A stretch of 64,000 nt of DNA, taken from assembly GCA_016758965.1 (NCBI GenBank), contig JAEPRB010000064.1, positions 62,001-126,000 of the forward strand, in the 5' to 3' direction. How positions within the stretch are numbered: position 1 is the first letter of the stretch; the number at the start of each line of letters is the position of its first letter. A model generated the notes under the pieces. It did not search any database and was not told the origin of the DNA. It saw nothing but the letters and a program-made list of their open reading frames with translations. The position numbers and the translations under genes are program-made. The stretch comes from Circinella minor. Taxonomy: Eukaryota > Mucoromycota > Mucoromycetes > Mucorales > Lichtheimiaceae. Shown piece by piece: positions 26,043-39,762 of the stretch.

Positions 26043-26390
26043 TACAGTACTAGACTCCCCGATTTTTTCAAGATGACACTTCCTTTAAAAAAGTTACAGA
26101 ATATGGGGTTTTCAAACTGGAGGGCATAGGTATTTCACAGTTTTAATTTTCCCTTTAGGTAGCGGTTCCAGTTTATACGTATATTTTGTGTATATCTAAC
26201 TTTTTTTTTAATCAATGTAATAAATACACTATACATCTCCCTTGATAAATTGAAATCGATAAATATTATGTTTTTCAATTTTACAGGGTTTACTAAGTGT
26301 TTTTGTGACACTTATTTCAAAAAAGTTGCAGAACCCGGGTTTTTTTAAATTGGTGGGAGAAAAAAAACTGGGGGGAGGGTGTTTACTGTA
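26043..26390. mobile_element. MITE-like element with clear TA-bounded terminal inverted repeats
   Basis: The left end reads TACAGTACTAGACTCCCC; the right end, reverse-complemented, reads TACAGTAAACACCCTCCC. Each begins with TACAGT and a C-rich block at the same offset, followed by a T-rich stretch, and TA bounds both sides. CAGT-to-ACTG length is 344 bp. Two internal blocks near 26,074-26,125 and 26,305-26,360 resemble each other (GTGACACTT, AAAAAAGTT-CAGAA, GGGTTTT). No transposase is encoded. It is probably non-autonomous and related to the elements at 4571 and 1158. The Tc1/mariner/pogo assignment is inference from the CAGT ends and the TA target. Confidence 0.55.
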
Positions 26391-26928
26391 GCCCAGCACT
26401 GTATTGGTAATTATCTCCTGCTTGATTATTTCAATACTCTTTTTGAAACAATCATCTCTAAAATAAGTTTTTATCTTATATATCATAAATCCATCATTAT
26501 TTTCTATAGTAATGATGTAATAAACTCATTTCGTGTACACCATATTATCGCACAAAACCATGTAATTTCAATCAATCAGTACTCAAACTATCAAAATATA
26601 TATCTTGTAACTCTTTAATCTTTGATTCATTTATTATATTAATACATATTCACTTGGTAACAGTGTATATCAATTTTCCTCGTTGTCTATGTTACAATAT
26701 ATATCACCATGACAACCTACCTTATATTAATAATGGATAAAAATGAATAATTATTTGTTTACAAAAAAAAAAGTATAATGCGTATTAAAAAAACAATTGT
26801 GTAACAACAAAATTTCCTTTTAGGTACAAGCTTGGCAAATATAATTTGGCTGGGTAAAAAAAGAACTCCTCGAATTAAAGCAAGAAAAAAAAATTCGCAG
26901 TTCTCTTTTTCCTGCAAAAATAATAATA

Positions 26929-27335
26929 ATGTTCTTTTGTTTTACTTGTAAGTAAAAAACAAAAAGCAGTAAAATAAAGTAAATGCTTTTTTAATTCTCA
27001 TCATAAACTTTTTTTTTTATATAAAATAAATAAATTGTTTAGTTGGTTTTGATAATTTTAAACGTCGACAAGGTAATCGTGTTTGGACTTGTCCAAACTG
27101 TTCAGCTCCTGATGTACATTATGTGAAAAATAATGAATGTTTTACTTTTTGGTAATGAATTGAAAAAGATGGACAACCCCCTTCCCCAAGTATAAAAATT
27201 GTAAAATTTAACATAAGTATTTCTTTTTTTTTTTTTTTTTGTAGTTTTATTCCATTGATTCCATGTGGATCAACTAAACATTTATACGAATGTGGAACTT
27301 GTGGAAGAGTAAACGTCTACGCCCCACCCTTCTAA
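26929..27335 (+). CDS. Small zinc-ribbon protein (zinc_ribbon_15 type)
   Basis: Three exons (26929-26947, 27043-27151, 27245-27335) encode 72 residues. The protein begins MFFCFTFGFDNF, and two CxxC knuckles (CPNC and CGTC) form the expected zinc ribbon. Between them lies FTFCFIPLIPCGSTKHLYEC, the hydrophobic segment typical of the small fungal and eukaryotic zinc_ribbon_15 family. The first coding exon is only 19 nt, so simple gene finders may miss the gene. The function of the family is not well established. Start chosen because it is the only ATG giving the expected N-terminus with good splice sites. Confidence 0.75.
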
Positions 27336-28099
27336 AACCCATTAAAAAAGAAAACGTAACTGTTAAAAAAAGACGTTTTTCTTTAAAAAAAAAACAAGAA
27401 CGAGACGATGATAATATTATATATTATTCACTACAATACATTAAGCATACTCTTTTTTTCTCTTTCTTTTTATTTTACTAAATAAGCTATTATAATTATT
27501 ATTAGTTATTAAACTCCTTCTCTTTCTCCCTCCCCCCCTTTTTTTTTTATTTCTTTGTTTCTTTGTTATATATTATTATATATATTATTTACCCATGAGA
27601 TTTTCAACAATATATTATCAATAACTCTTTTTTTTTATTTTTCTTGATGATTTAAAAAAAGTTAGGAGGAGCTGAATTGTAATACGTAGTGAGATATTTT
27701 TATGTTTTGTAGTAAAAGTATTTTAAATGATGAGTATTACTTTTTTTTTTCTGTAGTTTTCAAACGATTTTTCCCCCACCCCCAATTTTATTTTAAAAGC
27801 ATGCAGTCAATTCTTAGAATAATACTAAAAAAGTTTCGGTTTCACTAATAATTTAATCTTTTCACAATCAAACAATGGGGTTTAAAAGAAAAAGTCAGAT
27901 TCGTCGATCCATATTGGGGGGGTCATGGTAATTTTACTACAGTAAAATTATGATAACCTTAATTTTTTATTATTATGAATGATTAAATTTATTCGCTAAA
28001 GTATCATTTTTACAATCAAAATTATAAAAAAAACTGAAAAAAAAAAAAGAATATGTAAGTAAGCGTAGTAAAAAAAAAAAAAGGCTAATAGACATTTGA
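27336..28099. other. Intergenic region between convergent genes
   Basis: This is AT-rich 3' flank with poly-T runs near 27,540 and C-rich homopolymers near 27,530 and 27,775. No gene was seen. Confidence 0.5.
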
Positions 28100-28551
28100 T
28101 TATTTTGGTAAAGCAAGTTCCAATTGAAGTATCATATGTTGAATAATCTTGATAATATTTTCTTTGAGTATATGAATAATTTTACGTTCAAATGATTTCT
28201 TTTGTAAGTTATTTAAAAATCTAAGTAAATACGTAATATAAAAGAAGTGTTGAGTAAATAAACATTTACTTTTCTTTAAATCAAACAAACCAAAACTTAC
28301 TTTTGTTTACTTTCATTAAATTGTAAATTCATTTTGTTAATATTACATTCTGATTTTTTAACAATGAAAGATTTTTCTTTAAATGAAGTAATCACTTGAA
28401 TTTTTAATTCAATATTTTGAACAATTGCATGAAATTTTCCATAATCCATATAAATTGGAAATCCTGTTTTTTTCTTATACAAATAATCACCATATAAATT
28501 GATATTTATATTTTTACTAACGTACATATATAATTGAATTATATATATATT

Positions 28552-28592
<41 letters not shown>

Positions 28593-30896
28593 TTAATATT
28601 AATATATATAATCATCATATACGTAACTTACAAAATATAAGAAGCTATATCATAAGATTGATCCATTGATTCACCTGCACGAAGTTGATTTTCTTCAGTT
28701 ACTTGTTCAATTTTACTTTGAATTTCATGAAGATGAGCATATTTTGGAAAAACATTTTTTAAATTCACTTGAATATTATCCAAAATAACATCATAATTAT
28801 CAAATGTTCTAAAAGAATACGTATAATTCATATTAACTTTACGTATAGACTTAGTATGATAAAAAGATAAATTGAATATTTACGTTTCTAAATGTCCAAT
28901 ATGAAAATCACCAAAAAGGTCACATCTAATACGTAATATAAAGTTTTTGAAATTATTTATCATTGTTCAAATTATAAATACGTAGAAGAAAAAAAAAAGC
29001 AAGGAACTACTTACAATGGACTAAACACACGTTTAAGTTTACTCCATTTTTCTTTATCAAATGTTGGACAATGACGTTTAGAATCCCAAAAAATATCCAA
29101 CGCAATTCTTTTAGCTGAATTTGTCAATATATGTGAAAATCCACCTGAATAAGGCATAATAATGGCACCTGCATGATGTAACACTTCCATAACAAGTTTA
29201 TCATGTAAAAGAATCAATTCACCAATAGATTGTAATAAACTATTCATCTTATTCATAATATCTGGATGAATCATATAAGTTTTATCATGTTCTTGTTGCT
29301 TTTTTTGAATAGTAGTACTTGTTTCTTCAACATCCATTTGATCAAGTTGATTCATTTTTCTTTCACGTTCTTTTTGACAAAGAATCATTAATTCTTTCCA
29401 TATATTTATAATATGTACTTTATCTTTTCGATCAAGCTTGATTTTAGTCAAAGAAGTAATTAAAGCATCCACATGATTTTGACCAGTATTATCTTGAGCA
29501 TAACCTTTCATCATCTTGTAAAATATTTGTGTAGCTAATGTCTTTTGATTTTCTTCTTTACCAACGTCATCAAGTAATTGAGCAACATGTTGAACAAGTT
29601 CTTTAATTGTATCTAACATGCTAGCCTCTTTATTTTGATCTGTAATTTGTTGATATTGTATAATCATTTCAGAAAGTAGTGTACGACTTGGACCCATAAA
29701 TTTATCAATACAATGTTGTTTACAGGTTGATTGATCAATAACTATTGGTTCTTTTCCTTTTTTGTCACTAGTTGACGTTGGAATATCCATACTAGCTTCT
29801 TCTTTTTTTGTGTTATTATCATCATACTGTTTCTTGTTGTTGTCTTTTGCTGTTGTTGTTATAATTATAGGAGATGACGATGATGATTCAGTAGGATGTT
29901 GGTCAATATCTTTTTCTTTTTGTTGCTTTAATAAAGCCATGGCTTTAGTATTATCAATAGGTTCAGGAATACTTGGAATAAAAGGACTGGTATTATCATT
30001 ACCAGTAGGAGAGTCATTACGACTTTCTTTTTTCTCTTTTTCTTCATTAATTGGAGTAAGAGGTTTATATTTTTCTGGTGGTATATTTGTACTATCATCA
30101 AAAGGTATAGCTTTTTCGGGTTCTTGTTGTGATGGTAGAGAAGAGCTACTTGTTTCTCTTTGGAATTCATGTTGTTGTTCTTGCGTATTAGAAGTCACTT
30201 GTGGCACTTTATTTTCTGTCAAATAAGGATGAACGATGGATGGATATGCACATGCCAATAATGAATAAAATATATCAATGGTAAGACCAAGAAATTCATT
30301 CATATGACTATCACCAGTAAAAGCTTGTAAAATATGCCAAAAACTTTCATCTGGTTCCAAACCTTGAGGTAATAAATCTATATGAATTTTTAATTTTACT
30401 TTATCAAAATGTCATCACTTTTTATTTTGTTATATTATTATTAACACTACGTACTACGTACGTACGTACGTACGTACAAAAGAAAATATTATATATTACC
30501 TTCTGTAACTGGGCCTAAGACAGATGTATCTGTAGTTAAACCTTGATAAATTCTTTTCCATAAATTTTCTTCTTTAGGACTATAATAAGTCTTTTTTGTA
30601 TTCATTACACGTCGCCATGTAAGAATGAATACACATACTTTTATCATGAATTGATCATTATAATCAATTTGATGTTCTTGAAAGATTTGAAAGATTTTGT
30701 CAGAAAGTTTTTTATCTTGTTGATTCATAACAAAATTTACTTCAATACCAGACGGTATCTATTAATTTAAACATGTTAATAGCTTGTTTTTATTATATAG
30801 GTTATTTTTTTTTTAATAGAAAAAACTTACAACAATAGGTTGTTGTTGTTGTTGTTGCATTTTAGTAGCATTAGTTGTATTAACTATTTTATTCAT
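28100..30896 (-). CDS. HAM1-like / BPI-fold-related fungal protein
   Basis: Seven exons give 747 residues: 30896-30831, 30758-30500, 30377-29015, 28925-28884, 28808-28632, 28516-28301 and 28220-28100. A Gln run near the N-terminus precedes a helical N-terminal region, a long acidic/Ser/Thr-rich insert (about residues 155-290), a second helical block, and a C-terminal part containing LKNVFPKYAHLHEI and LYKKKTGFPIYMDYGKF. The KKTGFP-x5-G string is characteristic of fungal HAM1-like proteins (DUF4449 C-terminal region), which are thought to share the lipid-binding BPI/TULIP fold. Length is within the range of smaller family members. The family call rests on motif memory, so confidence is moderate; the molecular role is unknown. 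Confidence 0.6.
28555..28592. repeat. (TAA)n microsatellite inside an intron
   Basis: About twelve TAA units lie within intron 5 (28,517-28,631) of the HAM1-like gene. Confidence 0.85.
30453..30478. repeat. (ACGT)n microsatellite inside an intron
   Basis: A self-complementary ACGT tandem run lies within intron 2 (30,378-30,499) of the HAM1-like gene. The unit is palindromic, so the tract could form a hairpin in the transcript. Short TACGTACGTA islands recur elsewhere in the window, for example near 34,057, 44,415 and 46,385. Confidence 0.8.
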
Positions 30897-31572
30897 AGAC
30901 TGCCTATTATGATTGATATTACGTATTATTTATTAGAAATTTTACTTCTTTTATTATAATAATAAAAGTTATATGATTTTACATACATTGTTTTTAAAGA
31001 AAATAAAAAAAGGTGAAAGAAAAGAAAAAATCTCATTCACACGCCTCTTTTTTTTTTTCTTATATATATAATACGTACGTAACAAAAAAATGATTAATTT
31101 TTATCACTTATTTTTTTTTAATTCATATTAAAACTATATGTTATTGTAATCGATAATAATAATAATAATAATGAGATTCTTTTGATGGTCTATGTAACAC
31201 AAAAAAAAGTAGACATTATTGTTACTTGATACATCGTGGCGCAAGAGATGAAGGAATATAATTATTTTTTGCTGAGTACATTACATTGAAGGTCATTATT
31301 ATTTATGAGTATCATATGGATAAAATAACTTTTTTTTTGGGCGTAGTTCTTTTTCTCACGAAATGATAACAAATCCCCCATTTTTATTGTAAAATAAGAG
31401 TTTTATTATTATTTAGAAAGAAAGAAAAAAAAAATGAGAGTGGGCCGCCACACTCAAAAGGTCCGCCGCAGCCTAGTATACTCAAGCATAAAATCTGTCC
31501 TAGGTAGACTTTCTTCAAAATAGTATAACTACTTCTTCTTTTACTACTACTACTGCTACTACTACTTGTTCC
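30897..31572. promoter_or_regulatory. Divergent intergenic region
   Basis: The 676 bp between the HAM1-like gene (-) and the RBR ligase gene (+) presumably hold both promoters. The RBR leader includes a (TAC)n/(CTA)n run just before its ATG (about 31,540-31,566). No specific factor site can be supported. Confidence 0.4.
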
Positions 31573-33895
31573 ATGACCGATTGCAGTGATAACGATATTG
31601 AAGTGGTAATTTTTATTCTTCTTTCTCTCTTAACTAAAAAATTAAAAACTATGAATACATACATATGTATATTTATACAAGTTCAATTTTGAATTCAATT
31701 TTAGCTTGACGACATGAGTGTCATGGACGAATCTCTCTTTGACGGCTCAGTATATGAATCTGGTAATAATAATTATAATAATGATAGGAACCAATTACTT
31801 TTTTTTTTTTTTTTATTTTTATCAAGAAACAAAAAAAAAACACATACAGTTTTTCTTAATAATATATTTCTCTTTATATATATATAGATGAAGGAGACGA
31901 TGTCTATTTTGACAATGTAGAAGCTGGAAGTTCTAATAAAAAATCATATCAAGTAGACTTTATTTCTCATTCTACTCAAGATCTTCAAGATACTCAAGAC
32001 AAACAAATAAATCAAGTTTCTAGTGTTTTAGGTTTGTTATTATCATTTTTTTTTTTTTTTTATGATTATGCAAAAATAACTAGTTTTGATTGATTGATTA
32101 TATATTGGGAGAGTGATATGATTGATGAGATCAATGGCATTATCCATTTATATATTGACTTTTTTCAATAAATAGGTCTTCAAAATATAGAAGCTGCTGC
32201 GCTTTTACGTTATTTTCAATGGAACAAAGAAAAATTATTTGAAAGATATACTGAAGCACCTGATAAAGTAATGAAATCAGCAGGATTAAAAAGTATTTCG
32301 GAACCATCTTCTACTTCTTCAACTACTACAACAACATCAAATTCTTTACCATTAAAACGTGTAAAACATCAATATACATGTGAAATTTGTTTTGATGATG
32401 ATGCTGATATGGAATTTACAGCTTTGAATTGTGGTCATCATTTCTGTAATACGTGTTATGAACATTATTTACGTCAAAAGATTCTGGAAGAAGGTGAAAG
32501 TAGAAGAATTCAATGTCCTCAAGATCAATGTCATATGGTTGTTGATGAACATACTATTTCAAAATTAGTAGATAATAAAATAAAATTAAGGTAAGGAATA
32601 TATAGATAATATGTTTATTTAGATTACGCATTTTTAATAAATAATACATTAGATATGATCGACTTTTAAATCGTACTTTTGTGGATGATAATGATGCATT
32701 TCGTTGGTGTCCATCACCTGATTGTGAATACGCAGTAGAATGTCATATACCCAGTGTTTCACTTATTTCTACTATACCTACTGTTGAATGTGGTCAAGGA
32801 CATAAATTCTGTTTTGGTTGCAGTTTATCAGATCATCAGGTAAAAAAATAAAATAAATAAATAAGGGTGTCATTAATTTAATTTTTTTTTTTTTTTTACT
32901 AATAAACGGGTATATTTTAGCCTGCTGTATGTAGTTTAGTTAAAAAATGGTTACAAAAATGTAAAGATGATTCTGAAACTGCAAACTGGATTTCTGCACA
33001 TACTAAAGATTGTCCTAAATGTCAATCAGCTATTGAAAAGAATGGTGGATGTAATCATATGACATGTAGAAAATGTCGATATGAATTTTGTTGGGTCTGC
33101 ATGGGTAAATTAATATATAGATAAAAAGGAATTTATTAACCAAAACTCTATAAGAAAAAAAGTTATTAATCATTTGATTATTATAGGTCCATGGACAGAA
33201 CATCGATCTTCTTATTATGCTTGTAATCGATTTGATGAAAAAAGTGGAACAAATGCACGAGAAAATCAAGCTAAATCTCGAGCTAGTTTGGAACGTTATC
33301 TTCATGTAAAAACAAAATAGTATTATTTTGATAGTTTTTTTTTTTTTCCTTCTCATAGTGATAATAATAATTAATAATTATAATATATTTTATATAGTAC
33401 TATAATCGATTTGCAAATCATGAACAATCTGCTAAACTTGATCAAGACTTGTATAAAAAAACAGAAAGAAAAATGCAAGAAATGCAAGAAACAAGTGATT
33501 TATCATGGATTGAAGTTCAATTTCTAAAAAAGGCTGTTGATGTTACTGTTGAATGTCGTATGACACTAAAATGGACTTATGCATTTGCATTTTATTTGGA
33601 AAAATCACATCAAACTGAAATTTTCGAGGTAATTTAACTTTAAATATCATAAACTTCTTCAGTTGTATTTATAATGAACTTTATAAAATTTTAGGATAAT
33701 CAACGAGATCTTGAAATGGCAACTGAACAATTATCTGAACTTCTTGATAAACCTCTGGACGAAGAAAATATTACACAACTCAGACAAAATGTATTGGATA
33801 AAACAGTTTATGTTAAACAAAGACGAGAAATATTACTTGACGATACCTTAAATGGATTACAAGAAGGAAGATGGAAATTTTTTATTGAATTATAA
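31573..33895 (+). CDS. RBR-type E3 ubiquitin ligase, Ariadne subfamily
   Basis: Nine exons give 523 residues: 31573-31605, 31705-31762, 31888-32031, 32176-32590, 32653-32839, 32921-33104, 33187-33305, 33398-33628 and 33695-33895. After an acidic N-terminus and a UBA-like helix bundle (near [16 protein letters not shown]) come RING1 (CEICFDD, from C147; [10 protein letters not shown]), an in-between-RING domain, and RING2 ([22 protein letters not shown]). The cysteine in GGCNHM (about C323) is the expected catalytic residue that accepts ubiquitin from the E2. The C-terminus with [14 protein letters not shown] matches the autoinhibitory Ariadne domain. Length suits Ariadne proteins, so the enzyme should be functional. 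Substrates cannot be read from the sequence. Confidence 0.93.
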
Positions 33896-34819
33896 ACAAT
33901 ACTGTAGGGGGGTGGACTCTTCTTTTTTTCCATAGTAAATAATAAAAAGAAGAAAACTTTTCTTTATTCGCTTTACTACTTCATTTTAAAAGACATACAC
34001 ACAGATTGCATATATATTCATACACCATTGAGATGAAAAAAAAAATCATGTTGTACGTACGTAGTTTGATTTATATACATATTGAAAGGATTAATTGAGT
34101 TGACAGTTTATCAAAACGTTTGTCATGTTTTAATAATCATTAAGAAATGATGGCACTTGCACTATTACAAGATAACCAGATGTTTAAGATATACATGATA
34201 GAAAATAATTAATAAACACAACAAAATTATCTACGTAGAATAATTTTAAGTCCTTATACCTATACATTTGTTTGTCCCCTCCCTAACCCTTATAAATGAG
34301 TAGATAATAATATACGTATATATATATCTATATTTAAGCTACAAGTTTTTTTCGAAACGGAATTATTTTAATGGCTATTCCAATTAAGAAAATAGACTAT
34401 ACAAGGAAGTACTATTATAGTTGTTTACTACATATAGTAAGTAACGCAGCAACCAAAAACTAAAAAAAAAAAAAATCAGTCTATAAAATTTATCCAAGTT
34501 TATGATGTATTAAAATCGCTTTCAAGCGAAGTAAGCTGGATAATCTTCTTTTTGATAATTATTATATAGTCTAATATCTAAATATCCTCACCCTTATTCA
34601 ATGAGTCGTTTTTTTTTTTGGACTTTCAAGTGTTTGGTTTTGAAAAGTTGCTGTATAAAAAAAGCTTTTTGAAATGGATAGTTTTTTTTTAAATTCCCCG
34701 CCCCTGACGGGTTAGCTTTCTCCTTTTACCCCCTAAAAAAAATTATTTGCTTTAAAGTTTTAAAACGATCTCATTCTCTCTTTTTTTTTTTTTCTTTCTT
34801 TCTTCAAACATTCTTTTAC
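33896..34819. other. Intergenic region, AT-rich
   Basis: This contains the 3' flank of the RBR gene and the promoter of the exonuclease gene. A long pyrimidine tract (about 34,779-34,805) directly precedes the next ATG. No gene was seen. Confidence 0.5.
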
Positions 34820-35115
34820 ATGTTTCGTTTCTTTCAGTCAATTAATAAGGTTCATTTAATGAGTGTTCCAACGACAACCATACAACCTGTATCCAAGACA
34901 ACACAATTATGTACAAATACATATGCATACTGTTCAACATTAAGAAGAACCAATGGAATTCGGCATATTCAAACTACTGCTTCAACTAATAGTATTCCTA
35001 GTAGTCATGTTCAATCTATTCACGATCAACAAAGCCATTCATCTTCAACGATACAACATCAACCATTAAATGAACAAAGTCAAACAGAAAGGTATTTTTT
35101 TTCTTCTTCTTCTTT

Positions 35116-35153
<38 letters not shown>

Positions 35154-36688
35154 TTTTCAAGGGAAAAACAAAAAAAACTTGTTTTTTAAATGTACAAATC
35201 TACTTTCTATATGTATATAAAAAAAAATTGTCAGGGAAGTACAGAAACAAGAAATGAAAGTTCAAGTAACAAATGAAAAACCTACTCGAAAACTTCCAAA
35301 AACATTTTTACTTTCTATAAAAAAATCACAACACCAAGAACAAGTAGAATTGGATAAAGAACAAGAACCTATTTCAACATCACAACAATTAGCAGAAGAG
35401 TTATCAAGGACTGATTATCCTAATATTCAATATCCAAATCATTATACTGTAATATGTACATCTGATCCTAGAGAAATGAATATCCAAATTATTAGCTTAT
35501 TAAGGTAAAAAAAAAAAAAAAAGAAATAACTTTTGTTGTTGTTGTTGAAATATTAATATAAAACTAATGCCAAATGTTTTGGGTGATATATGAATTTTTT
35601 CCTATTATCTCAAATAATAATAAAAATCAGTAAAAAGGAAAGCGTTTTTGGATTAGATATAGAATGGCAACCACAATTTAAAAAGGGTCAACCTCAACAT
35701 AAAACTGCTCTTATTCAAATTTGTGGTAATGATACTATTCTTTTATTTCAAGTAGTTCAACTTAAAGGTAAAAAAAAAAAAAAAAGTGTCAAGTGAGGGT
35801 GGGGGGGGGAAAGAAAAACAATGAAATTAAAATTAAATACTGATAGAAAATTATAATTTTTAGTACTTCCTGCTGAATTAGTAAAATTTTTAAAGGATCC
35901 ACATATTTTTAAATCAGGTGTTAATATTCGTGGTGATGGTTTAAAATTACATCGAGATTTTAACGTATTAACGAATGGTTTGGTGGAATTAATGATAATG
36001 ACTCAATATATTGATTCACCATTACTTATGATAACACATAGACGATCATTAAGTGCTTTGACATCCTTATTTGTAAGTTCATATATATGAATTTAATTTT
36101 ATAACAAAAAATCTAAACTTATCATTATCTGTATTATTATTATTTTCACTTAGCTTGAAAGAAATATGCCTAAATCCAAAAGTGTTCGATTAAGTAATTG
36201 GTCCAGACGAAATTTGACAGCAAAACAACAAGAATATGCTGCATGTGATGCCTATGTAAGTTTTTTTTTATTGATAATGTTTGTTAATATTAGCAGCTAA
36301 TATATCATATATATATATTAACTATGTATTATTATTATCATTGTAGGCATCATTCAAATTATGTACTTTATTCCGTGACTTATTATTAAAACAGCATAAA
36401 TCACATATTACATCATTCATTATTCATTTATCAAGTGAAGTATCACCATTAAAAGCATCAACATCAAAAACAGATCAAGTAAGTTATCACTATAGTAACA
36501 TCCTTTATGTAATTATAATAAGATAATAATAATGGTATTAATAGACACAAGAACAAAAATCATCCTCATCATCTTCAACATTATCATCATCATCAACAAC
36601 AGTACCTTCAACAATGAATAATCAAAGAGCAAAAGTAAATAAATCATGGCCTACAAGTACCACGACTATCATACGCAGAGCATCTTAA
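34820..36688 (+). CDS. 3'-5' exonuclease domain protein (WRN-exonuclease/DnaQ fold), possibly mitochondrial
   Basis: Seven exons give 421 residues: 34820-35091, 35235-35504, 35631-35767, 35864-36072, 36154-36255, 36347-36478 and 36545-36688. The DEDDy catalytic set is visible: Exo I FGLDIEWQP (D190, E192), Exo II KSGVNIRGDGLKLHRDF, and Exo III QEYAACDAY (Y324, D328). These residues bind two metals and hydrolyse nucleotides from the 3' end. The N-terminus (MFRFFQSINKVHLMSV, then Ser/Thr/Arg-rich) resembles a mitochondrial presequence, but this is weak evidence. The C-terminus is Ser/Thr-rich with Lys and disordered. Closest known relatives are WRN-like exonucleases without a helicase. It ends only 220 bp before ARP5. 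Confidence 0.85.
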
Positions 36689-36908
36689 TAGTTTTTAATA
36701 TATAAATAATATTGTATATAAAAATACGTGTATATAATAATAATAAGAATAATAATCAATTTTATACCTTTTTTTTAAAAAAAAAGGGTTTCTTTATTAA
36801 GTTCCACGCATTTTCCCGCATACACCCTCCGCTAAACTTTTTTGGTTCTTCCTTTACCTCCTCCCCCTTATACACACTTTTCTTTTATTATATAACAAAT
36901 AACGCGCC

Positions 36909-39723
36909 ATGTCCGAACCACCTATTTATACACTCGATGAAAAAGAATACGATACACCTTATTATTCTATACGAACAGATTATGAAGATTCATTTTCAAA
37001 TACAAAAACTCCCATTGTAATTGACAATGGTAAAATAATGTTGTTGTTTTTTTGGTCGATTAATTGAATAATGGGGTTTTCCCTCCCTTTCTCCCAAGAA
37101 GTATTATAAATAATCTCTTTTAAAAAATGAAATAAAATTATAGGATCATACCAATGTCGTGCTGGTTGGGCAACAGAAAAGAATCCAGCTTGTAAATATA
37201 TATTCTTTTTTTTTTTTTTTGGTTTTTTTTTGTATACAAAATACAATGGTTACTTTAACAAGAAACTTTTCTTTTTTTTTGTACGCGATACATATAGTGA
37301 TCTTTGATAATGTCGTATCAAGATATAAAGATCGGAAAATCAACCTTAATATGATTTCAGTGGGTATGGATGCATATGCTGATCCAGCAGGTCGATCCAA
37401 TGCACGATCTCCTTTTGACGGTAACGTTGTATGCGATTTTGATCGAATGGTAAAACCGAAATATAAATAGACACCGAGTGAAAGAAAAAAAAAAAGAAAC
37501 ACACACAAAAAAAAAAATAATACCAAACACACGCATATTATTCCTTTGGAAAACAAATAATTAATATATATATATATGTAACCTTCGTGATAACAAAATC
37601 AATTTAGGAAACGATATTGGATTATATTTTTACAACATTAGGTATCAATACATCAAGTATTGATCATCCACTCGTTATGACAGAAGCTGTTTGTGTACCT
37701 CAATATAGTCGAAAACGTAAATACTGAACTTTCCTTTCAAATATTTTAAATTAAATATGACAACAAATAACAACTGAGAAATTAAAATTATTTAACATTA
37801 TATAATAGATATGGATGAACTTTTATTTGAATGTTATAATGTACCTTCAGTTATGTTTGGTATTGATTCATTATTTGGTTACTATGCCAACGGTGGTTTA
37901 CATGACGATGATGGAAGTGGTGTTGTAATATCTGCTGGACATACTGCAACACATATTATTCCAACATTACATGGTAAAGGATTACTTGAACGAACTAAAC
38001 GGTAAGGGAACGATTGAAATTGTGTAAAAAAAAAATGATGTGATAAAAAGTTTAATTCTTACATGTTATATAAAAAAAATAAAAATAAAAAGATTATCTT
38101 ATGGTGGTACACAAGCTACGGATTATATGCTTAAATTGATGCAACTTAAATATCCAACTTTTCCAACAAAAATGACAAATTCACAAGCACAGGTTAGTTA
38201 AATAATAAAACTGGGAGTTATATATATATATATCAGATATGTTGTGTTTTCGAAATTTAATCCAAAGAGTGAAAAAAATATATATATTTATATTTATATA
38301 GGAATTAGTTCATAATCATGTTCATATTGCAGATGATTATCAAGAAGGGTTAAAAATGATTGAAAATAGAGATACATTTGATAATGTGGATCGAATTATT
38401 CAATTCCCATATACCGCACCAGTACGTAATAATAATATTTATAAATTATCACCCGAAAAAAAAAAAGACAATAGATACTTTGATGGATTGGATTGATTAT
38501 GTATTAATTATTATTATTATTATTACTTTTTTTTTTTTGATTTAAAAAAAGGTGATAGAGGAAAAGACTGAAGAAGAATTAGCACGACAAGCAGCAAAAA
38601 AAGAAGAAAATGCTAGACGGTTAAGAGAAGCAGCAGCAAAATCACGTTTAGAAAAAGTAATAGATTTTTCTTTTGGTGGGAAGGTGGAAGGTGGATAGAG
38701 AAATAATATATAGGAATTGAAAAATTTAACCTCTCCCCCCCTTTTTTTTTATCTTTTTAACACTAGTTGGTAAAACGTGAAGAAGAATATGAAGCATTTA
38801 CAGAGTTAAAAAATGCAAAAGCAATTTCTACTAAAAAAGATTGGATTGTAAGTAAAACTAAAATAAGATATTTCTTCAATTACTTGATATCTCATAATAT
38901 ATATTCTCTCTTTTTTTTTTTTGTAGGCACGATTAAAAGCAACTGGATTTAAAGATGAAGCAGATTTGGATGATACTATCAAACAATTAGATAGTGCTAT
39001 TCAACGTGCACGAAATAAAGAACTTGGTATTGATGAACATGAAGAAAAAGAACCACCTATTACAACCCTGGTTGATATACCCGATGATCAATTAAATGAA
39101 GCTGAAAAGAAAGAAAAACGAAAACAAAAATTAATGAAAGCAAATTATGATGCTCGTCAAAGAGCTAAAAAGGCTAAAGAAGAAGCTAAAGCAAGAGAAG
39201 AAGAACAGGAACGTCTTGAAGAAGAAAATCGATTAAGAGATCCAGAAAAATGGGTTGCTGAAGTGAAAGAAAAAAGACAGGTAATATATATAAGAAATCT
39301 ATTAGTTGAAAAAAAAAAGTGAATTAATATGTATCTTATATAATCTGTGTGAAAAAAAAACAAAGGCTGTTGTAGATAGAATTAAACAAAGGAAACGATT
39401 GACAATGGAATTATCAGATCGTCGTAGTCGAGCATCTCAATTACGTATGCGTTCAATAGCAAATTTAGCTAGTGATACTCCATCACCAAAACGTCAACGA
39501 AGAAGAAAAGAAGAAGGTAAGTAACCATTTTTTTTTTAAAAAAAAAAAATGGAATCAAATAGTTTTTAAAAACTTTTTATATTTATTAGAGGATACATTT
39601 GGTGCGGATGATGAGGATTGGATGATTTATAGAGAAATTGTAAGTATATCTCTCTTTTTTTTTTTTACTCTTTATCAAAACATTATATAGTTATGAACTA
39701 TTAAAGAATTTCATAACTGATTC

Positions 39724-39762
<39 letters not shown>

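Noticed and set aside
29762..30226. 154-codon plus-strand open frame
   Set aside because: It is exactly antisense to the large exon of the HAM1-like gene and is Ser/Val/Ile-rich, as expected for a complement of Lys/Glu/Asn-rich coding sequence.
37159..37470. 103-codon plus-strand open frame and its antisense partner over the start of ARP5
   Set aside because: It reads through ARP5 intron 2. The spliced ARP5 model explains the conserved part (VVSRYKDRKINLNMISVGMD), and the rest is intron T-rich sequence.
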